From: a bacterium
Lineage (GTDB): Bacteria > Cyanobacteriota > Vampirovibrionia > Obscuribacterales > Obscuribacteraceae
Assembly (NCBI GenBank): GCA_016124935.1
Contig: WGMS01000012.1
Location: 1 to 64,000 of the forward strand
Direction of reading: 5' to 3'
DNA length: 64,000 nt
In this document: positions 59,336 to 64,000 of the stretch, piece after piece
How the letters are laid out: every line of letters begins with the position of its first letter
Numbering within the stretch: the stretch's first letter is position 1
Made by a program: the position numbers and the translations under genes
The notes under the pieces: model-generated
The model's input: the letters and a program-made list of their open reading frames with translations, nothing else
What the model was told of the DNA's origin: nothing
Databases searched by the model: none

Positions 59336-61162
59336 TCAGTGGCTGGTCGCGAAAATCATCAAAAGCACCATCAGGCAGTTGGTGACTGCGTGCACTATTA
59401 TCGCCGGAATAATACTGCCGCTTTTCTCTGTGGCCAGGCAGGTGACCATGCCGAAGACAAACTTGTCTAACAAGAGCCAACACAGTATCTGACCGTGCAG
59501 GAGCGCGAAAAGGGTCGAAGTCAGCACCGCTGATGGTATGACACCCCAGTGTCTTCTCAACCCGCAATAGAGAATACCCCGAAAAAGAGCTTCTTCGACA
59601 AAAGGCGGAATCAGACCAACCATTAAAAACAGCATGGCGATTGCGCCGGCAGAGCCGCTGGCTGCCATTAGACCCAGGGCATTTTCGTAAGCGTCTTCCG
59701 GTGGATAGAAATAGTGCTCCGAGAGCAAGCAGGCGGCAACGATGGTGGTCAAAGAAATGGAGAAGGCTTTTAACGCCATCTTGAGCATAGAAGAAAGATC
59801 GTAACCCTCCACTCTAGTGCATCTGATGAATTTCAAAAAGGGCATTTTCCTGTCCACGAAAAGCCAGGTAAAAAGTAAGAGCGGCGCGCTAAAGACAAGA
59901 AATTCAATCAGGCTGGCTATTCCGTATTCGGCGGGGTTGAAACATGCCAGAACCAGGGAGCGGTCGTCCGTATGCAGGGAGGGCATCAGAAGGGCCATCG
60001 CCAGGAAGGCTATTGTCGAGACCATGGTGGAAGCTATTGCTATTGCCCAGGGCTTCCAGAGTCCGAAGGCATATTCCGAGGCCGCACCATGGTCCTGGAA
60101 GTCTAAATTAGTATGCTGATCTCGCCAGAGTAAAAGAGATAAAAGCAATCCTGCGATCCAGAGGACTATTAAAACAGTAACGACCAGGAGGGCATTGTCG
60201 CATTCTTCAATAGCCCTTCTCTGATGAATCCGCGCCAGGTCGGCTCTAGCGGCTTGCGCACAGAGTGATTGCAAAAGCTTCTCGCGAAACCATGATCGCG
60301 AAAGGATGCGCTCCAGTTCATCCAGTCTGGACTGAAGCTCCTGGTGATTGGCAGGCGGCTCTTCCGCCAGCAGAACTCTCTCGAGGGTTCTGGCTCTCGC
60401 CTCTTCGAAGGGGCTTGAATGTTTGAACAGTGCCGGCAACATTTTGATATCGAAAGTGGTGTCTTTTCCCGCTTCCCTTCGGGCAACTATTCTGTAGACT
60501 TGTGTCTCCAGATCGAAGGGATTTTTCTTCAGATTCAAATCCATAAGATATTCGACGCGTCCGAGCAGATAGAGCCTCAACTCTCGAGCTATTCTCGAGT
60601 CGGCATCGTTTTTCGGGAGCTTTTCCAAGAAGCTTATCGTTTCGGTAGCCAGCGATGGCCAGTGATCCAAAAGAGGATTGACCAGAAAGTCTACGGACTC
60701 TCCGGTCTTGCTTCGCACCGAGATTTCGCCTGTATTCATTAATTTGAGCGCAAAGGCCAGGTCATCCGCGCAGCGCCGGGCTACTTTCTGGAGCCTCTTT
60801 TTTTCTCGGTCATTGTCTTCTGCTTTCAGAACTATGCTGTAGAAGGGTTTGACTCCGGGGGTCTCAAGAACCAGCCTCTCTTTCGGGATGGCGAGGGTGG
60901 TGTTTAGTTTCTCCAGAAGATATTTCCTGGCGCTGTCGCCCTCTTTCTCTTGCGGCTCTGTGGAAGCTTCGGCATATTCAGATGCGGTTTCCGCTGAGCT
61001 TTCTCGTGATTCTATCGATCTTGGCAGGTCTATTTGCTTCAACTCCATAACACCGGCGACTGCAGCTCCCAAAAAGAGAGCCGCTGCCAGAAACCAGGAT
61101 AGATAAAGCACCCAGGCGCTTCTCCGCCTCTGTCCTTCTATAAGTTCTCCGTGCTTTTCCAT
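59336..61162 (-). CDS. CPBP-family intramembrane metalloprotease with large soluble domain
   Basis: A 608-residue membrane protein. One anchor helix lies at ~17-38, then a long soluble, helical domain (40-330) and a cluster of about seven membrane helices (~330-605). The ABI/CPBP catalytic motifs are in the last part: EEALFRG starting at residue 523, H556 in LLHGQ and HAVTN near the end. The family cleaves or processes prenylated or membrane peptides; in bacteria it often gives bacteriocin self-immunity. The large N-terminal domain is unusual for the family. It converges with lepA, eight bases apart. Confidence 0.85.
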   Translation of the reverse strand: MEKHGELIEGQRRRSAWVLYLSWFLAAALFLGAAVAGVMELKQIDLPRSIESRESSAETASEYAEASTEPQEKEGDSARKYLLEKLNTTLAIPKERLVLETPGVKPFYSIVLKAEDNDREKKRLQKVARRCADDLAFALKLMNTGEISVRSKTGESVDFLVNPLLDHWPSLATETISFLEKLPKNDADSRIARELRLYLLGRVEYLMDLNLKKNPFDLETQVYRIVARREAGKDTTFDIKMLPALFKHSSPFEEARARTLERVLLAEEPPANHQELQSRLDELERILSRSWFREKLLQSLCAQAARADLARIHQRRAIEECDNALLVVTVLIVLWIAGLLLSLLLWRDQHTNLDFQDHGAASEYAFGLWKPWAIAIASTMVSTIAFLAMALLMPSLHTDDRSLVLACFNPAEYGIASLIEFLVFSAPLLLFTWLFVDRKMPFLKFIRCTRVEGYDLSSMLKMALKAFSISLTTIVAACLLSEHYFYPPEDAYENALGLMAASGSAGAIAMLFLMVGLIPPFVEEALFRGILYCGLRRHWGVIPSAVLTSTLFALLHGQILCWLLLDKFVFGMVTCLATEKSGSIIPAIIVHAVTNCLMVLLMIFATSH

Positions 61163-61226
61163 CGATTTCGCCGTTGTCCGCTTCTAATAGTGCATAATAA
61201 GTTAGGTGGGGGTCGCGGGGGAAGCG

Positions 61227-62270
61227 ATGGCTAAGAAGCGCCGACCAAAGAAGAATAGCAGGAATTCTGAACCCAGTAGTGTTTCGGGTTCAAAGTATGC
61301 AACGGGAGCGATTCATTTGCCGCTCCAGTTCAATCTTGATAACACTGAAAGTCAATCGACTTTCCCTAAGCGCAAGAAAAAAAATGTCCGGGAGATCCTC
61401 GAAAAGGAGCTGAGCAAGCCCATCACCGATGGTTTCGACGACATAGACCTGGAAAGAAAGCGTCGCAAGCTCCTGGCAGCTGCCTGGCGAGAGCGCGATA
61501 ACATCTATAGAAGGATAATGGGCAGACCGTCTTATGTCAGCCCCGCCAATTACGGACCACCATCGGAGGATGTGCCCGAGGATTATCTCGAGCAGATTGC
61601 GATTAAGGAGAGGAACGCCGCGGCCGATATGTTCAATCCGGGGGATCCTACTATGGAGGAGCAGCACCTTGCCGTTCTCGCCTATGGTCCGGATCCTACA
61701 AGGCCCTACTGGACTTATCTAACCGCCGGTCTTGCCAGCCCCTGGATGCAGACAAACAGCCAGGAGGTCTCAGGCTTCGGCTGCGAGATCATGATCAAAA
61801 GCCCGGTGGATCTGCCCTGGGCCTCGCAGCTTTTGCGTACTCTTGCCTTTTATGTCTTCAACCATACCGGTCAGTTGAACCCCGGAGTGAGGTTGAGCCT
61901 GAACAGCCCTATTAACGGAGGTTCGGCCTCCAACGATTCCGCCCTGCGCCATGCCTTTATCTGGTACGCCGACGAGGTGCCCAATGACTGGTATCAATTG
62001 CCCTCCGGCGGCTTCGGTATCTTTACCGCCATCGGCATCACCGATAGAGAGAAGGAATATGCCGATTCTGTGGAAGATTATGGGACCTGGTGCATACAGC
62101 AGGTGCTGCGTCACGCTGGTCATGGTCAGATAACCGACCCCGAGAGAGCCTGTCTTTCGAGCCAAGAGGGCTTCGCCGAGACGTTTTCGATAATCAAGGC
62201 GAGAGCCGATGCCTTCCGAGAGACCGCACCGGCAGAAATCTCTAATGAGGACGGAGACGGAGAATTTTAG
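61227..62270 (+). CDS. SUFU (suppressor of fused)-domain protein
   Basis: A ~347-residue soluble protein. The basic N-terminus (1-60, Lys/Arg/Ser-rich) is followed by a helical segment and then a domain with the SUFU pattern: an initial strand with Tyr-Trp (RPYWTYLTAGLASP), EVSGFGCEIMIKSP, WASQLLRTLAFYVF, and the C-terminal part with LPSGGFGIFTAIGITDREKEYA. Bacterial SUFU proteins are often immunity proteins or stress-linked, but there is no toxin gene beside it. The ATG at 61227 has GGGG six bases upstream; an earlier GTG at 61206 is possible. It converges with the epimerase gene. Confidence 0.75.
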   Translation: MAKKRRPKKNSRNSEPSSVSGSKYATGAIHLPLQFNLDNTESQSTFPKRKKKNVREILEKELSKPITDGFDDIDLERKRRKLLAAAWRERDNIYRRIMGRPSYVSPANYGPPSEDVPEDYLEQIAIKERNAAADMFNPGDPTMEEQHLAVLAYGPDPTRPYWTYLTAGLASPWMQTNSQEVSGFGCEIMIKSPVDLPWASQLLRTLAFYVFNHTGQLNPGVRLSLNSPINGGSASNDSALRHAFIWYADEVPNDWYQLPSGGFGIFTAIGITDREKEYADSVEDYGTWCIQQVLRHAGHGQITDPERACLSSQEGFAETFSIIKARADAFRETAPAEISNEDGDGEF

Positions 62271-62280
62271 GTAGGCAAAA

Positions 62281-63369
62281 TCAGCTTTTGCTCGGGATTA
62301 ATTTTGATTCGACCTGATTCTTTTGTGGTGCCGCACCGGCGGTGGTATCGTTCCTGGTCCAGTAATGATCTCTGTGTTTCTCATAGAAATCGATGGTTTT
62401 CTTGATACCGTCGGCAAGGGTGGTGGTCGGCTCCCAGCCTACTACTCGTCTTATTTTAGTGATATCCGAATAGAAGTCTCCCGGCTCCTGGGCTTTTCTC
62501 TCTGGCGAAAACTCGGCAAACTCCCATTTGCCGCGACCGGCTTGCTCGATAATGGTCTTGACCAATTCAATGAAGCTTACCGGGATATCTGAGCCGACGT
62601 TGAAGATCTCGCCATAGGCCTCTTCGACAATCGCAGACTTTATTATCGCCTCGACACAGTCATCTACATAGCAGAAGTCTCTCAAAATGCTACCGTCGCC
62701 GAAGACTTTTATGGTGTCATTGTCCATGGCCAGGCGCACGAACCAGTTGCAGACACCGAATCTGGAGTGCAGCATCTGGGAACGCGGACCATAGATATTG
62801 CTCAGGCGCAATAGTACCGAACGGATACCATGGGCATCGTTATAGACTTTGATGATTTTCTCGGCTGTCAGGTTTGAGATTTCATAGATGCCTTTGGGAT
62901 TGGTCGGTGCTTCTTCGTTAACCGGCAGAGAGACCGAGGCGCCATACTGACCGCGAGTGCCTGTATAAACCACAATCGCTTCCGGGTTGTACTTGCGCAG
63001 CGCTTCCATAAGGATGGCTGTGCCGGTGATGTTGATCTCGATATCCGGAAACGGATTGGAGAGGCTCATGATGTGGCAAACTTGTCCAGCCAGGTGGAAG
63101 ACATAATCCTGATTCTTCACCAGATAGATGATCGCATTCTCATCCCGAATATCCGAAAAATTGACCCGGATATCGCTTTCTACTTCTGCGATATTGAATT
63201 CGTTGCCGCCATAATCCGGAATCATGGCGTCCATGACCGTCACCCTGGCACCGGCCTTGACCAGTCTGAGAGCGAGATTGGAGCCGATGAAGCCCAGACC
63301 GCCTGTAATCAGCACGGATTTACCTTTGAATTCTTCTAACGCGTCGGTTTCTTTTATGTGATCTGCCAT
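62281..63369 (-). CDS. NAD-dependent nucleotide-sugar epimerase/dehydratase with altered YxxxK
   Basis: A 362-residue extended SDR. Rossmann motif TGGLGFIG is at 22-29, and the nucleotide-sugar signature regions DFCYVDDCVEAI and NIYGPRSQM are present. The catalytic tyrosine motif reads Y162-E-I-S-N166; the usual Lys is Asn (codon AAC at 62874-62872). The GTRGQYG stretch (137-143) stands where SS-YG is normal. It may therefore have little or changed redox activity, or use another residue. Divergent from a DegT aminotransferase, the usual neighbour in amino-sugar pathways. Confidence 0.85.
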   Translation of the reverse strand: MADHIKETDALEEFKGKSVLITGGLGFIGSNLALRLVKAGARVTVMDAMIPDYGGNEFNIAEVESDIRVNFSDIRDENAIIYLVKNQDYVFHLAGQVCHIMSLSNPFPDIEINITGTAILMEALRKYNPEAIVVYTGTRGQYGASVSLPVNEEAPTNPKGIYEISNLTAEKIIKVYNDAHGIRSVLLRLSNIYGPRSQMLHSRFGVCNWFVRLAMDNDTIKVFGDGSILRDFCYVDDCVEAIIKSAIVEEAYGEIFNVGSDIPVSFIELVKTIIEQAGRGKWEFAEFSPERKAQEPGDFYSDITKIRRVVGWEPTTTLADGIKKTIDFYEKHRDHYWTRNDTTAGAAPQKNQVESKLIPSKS

Positions 63370-63401
63370 GTTTCTTTTAAATGCGCTTCATCTGTTGTGT
63401 G

Positions 63402-63450
63402 GGTGCCAGGGATGCCCCGGCACCGCTTTGGTGAACAAATATCACCAAAG
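63402..63450 (+). promoter_or_regulatory. Two strong inverted repeats between divergent nucleotide-sugar genes
   Basis: GGTGCC-AGGG...CCC-GGCACC spans 63402-63424 (nearly perfect stem, tiny loop). CTTTGGTGA (63426-63434) and TCACCAAAG (63442-63450) form a perfect 9-bp pair with a 7-base spacer. A third, weaker pair TTAACTG (63505) / CAGTTAA (63548) follows. They lie in the 254-base gap between the epimerase and the aminotransferase and could be operators or RNA stems. Confidence 0.5.
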
Positions 63451-63623
63451 TAGAGAATGATCTTACCATGAGGCTTTCTCTTGAATCCGGTTCTCAAGCC
63501 TCTGTTAACTGGTTTGGCGAGGATTGCTACCCGGATACGTGCCCGGTCAGTTAAGTAGTCATTAATTCGTTGCGAGCTCTTTTCTTCTATATTGAGTTGT
63601 CCCTTTCATAAGGTCCAACAAAG

Positions 63624-64000
63624 GTGAAAGTCCAGTTCGGGGATTTGAAGTCCCATTACGCCACATATAAAGATCGGATCGATGCCGCCGTATCCAGGGT
63701 GCTGGCCAGCGGTTATTTCATACTTGGACCGGAACTGGCCGCTTTCGAGAGGCAGTTCGAAGAGTTTCTCGGTCTTCCCGAAAACCGTGTCGTCGGTTGT
63801 AATTCAGGAACCGACGCTATCTATCTTGCCCTGGCAGCCGCCGGGGTCGGACCGGAGCACGAAGTGCTCGCCCCTTCTCATACGGCAGTGCCGACTATTT
63901 GTGCAATACGCTCCACCGGAGCAACCCCCGTTTTTGTCGATATCTGTCCGCGGACATATACAATCGACGTTGACCGGATTGAAGCGAAGCTAACCCCGAA
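63624..64000 (+). CDS. DegT/DnrJ/EryC1/StrS-type sugar aminotransferase, 5' part
   Basis: Only the first 125 codons are in the window. They include the VQFGDLKSHY start, LASGYFILGPELAAFE (28-43) and the NSGTDAIYLAL motif (~57-67) of PLP sugar aminotransferases that make amino sugars for surface polysaccharides. The catalytic Lys lies beyond the edge. Start GTG with AAGG ten bases upstream; divergent from the epimerase at 62281, likely a shared pathway. Confidence 0.9.
   Translation, partial: MKVQFGDLKSHYATYKDRIDAAVSRVLASGYFILGPELAAFERQFEEFLGLPENRVVGCNSGTDAIYLALAAAGVGPEHEVLAPSHTAVPTICAIRSTGATPVFVDICPRTYTIDVDRIEAKLTP

Overview
The window is chromosomal, gene-dense DNA of intermediate GC from a diderm-like bacterium. 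It carries exported and lipoprotein signal peptides, an outer-face alpha-2-macroglobulin-like protein, lysS, gyrA, lepA, metH and part of the ATP synthase. The beta and epsilon ATP synthase genes form their own operon, with no alpha or gamma gene beside them, as in cyanobacteria. Together with many Hanks-type kinases, TPR proteins, a secreted caspase-like protein and retropepsin-like proteins, this suggests a non-photosynthetic relative of cyanobacteria (Melainabacteria/Vampirovibrionia, perhaps Obscuribacterales). That placement is an inference from gene content and order, not a database result. I see no insertion sequence, prophage, CRISPR array or tRNA.

Layout. 0-8 kb: hypothetical and accessory genes, including a two-copy repeat protein and a remnant of its relative, a prenyltransferase/terpene-cyclase-fold protein, an M48 metalloprotease, a Fic protein with a striking operator, and a DUF4239 membrane protein. 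8-23 kb: a phosphodiester glycosidase and a signalling block with four Hanks-type kinases, an OmpR-type regulator and a soluble PAS histidine kinase. Set among these are atpD-clpP-atpC, a K+ channel with an RCK domain and a DUF1292 protein. 23-32 kb: lysS, gyrA, a second OmpR regulator, a membrane TPR protein and an exported caspase-like protease. 33-43 kb: a sugar epimerase and glycosyltransferase behind a methylmalonyl-CoA mutase large subunit, then divergent cystathionine beta-synthase and gamma-synthase/lyase genes, a protein with two retropepsin-like domains, a beta-hydroxyacid dehydrogenase and a PstS-like lipoprotein. 43-57 kb: full-length metH, a TPR/zincin gene broken by an in-frame TAG, a probable small RNA gene, a thioester alpha-2-macroglobulin, a repeat-helix protein, a TPR protein and a homocysteine methyltransferase-MTHFR fusion. 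57-64 kb: lepA, a CPBP protease, a SUFU-domain protein, and divergent nucleotide-sugar genes running off the right edge.

How genes work together. MetH, the methyltransferase-MTHFR fusion, cystathionine beta-synthase and cystathionine gamma-synthase/lyase cover methionine regeneration and transsulfuration; MetH and the mutase both need B12. The epimerases, glycosyltransferase and DegT aminotransferase point to surface polysaccharide synthesis. The kinases with membrane anchors and outside TPR or LRR-like domains look like surface or envelope sensors. The most unusual items are a ClpP-type gene translationally coupled inside the ATP synthase beta/epsilon operon, a likely free-standing small RNA of about 180 nt with strong promoter and terminator signals, an amber codon just before a zinc-protease motif, a tandem retropepsin, and the Fic operator.
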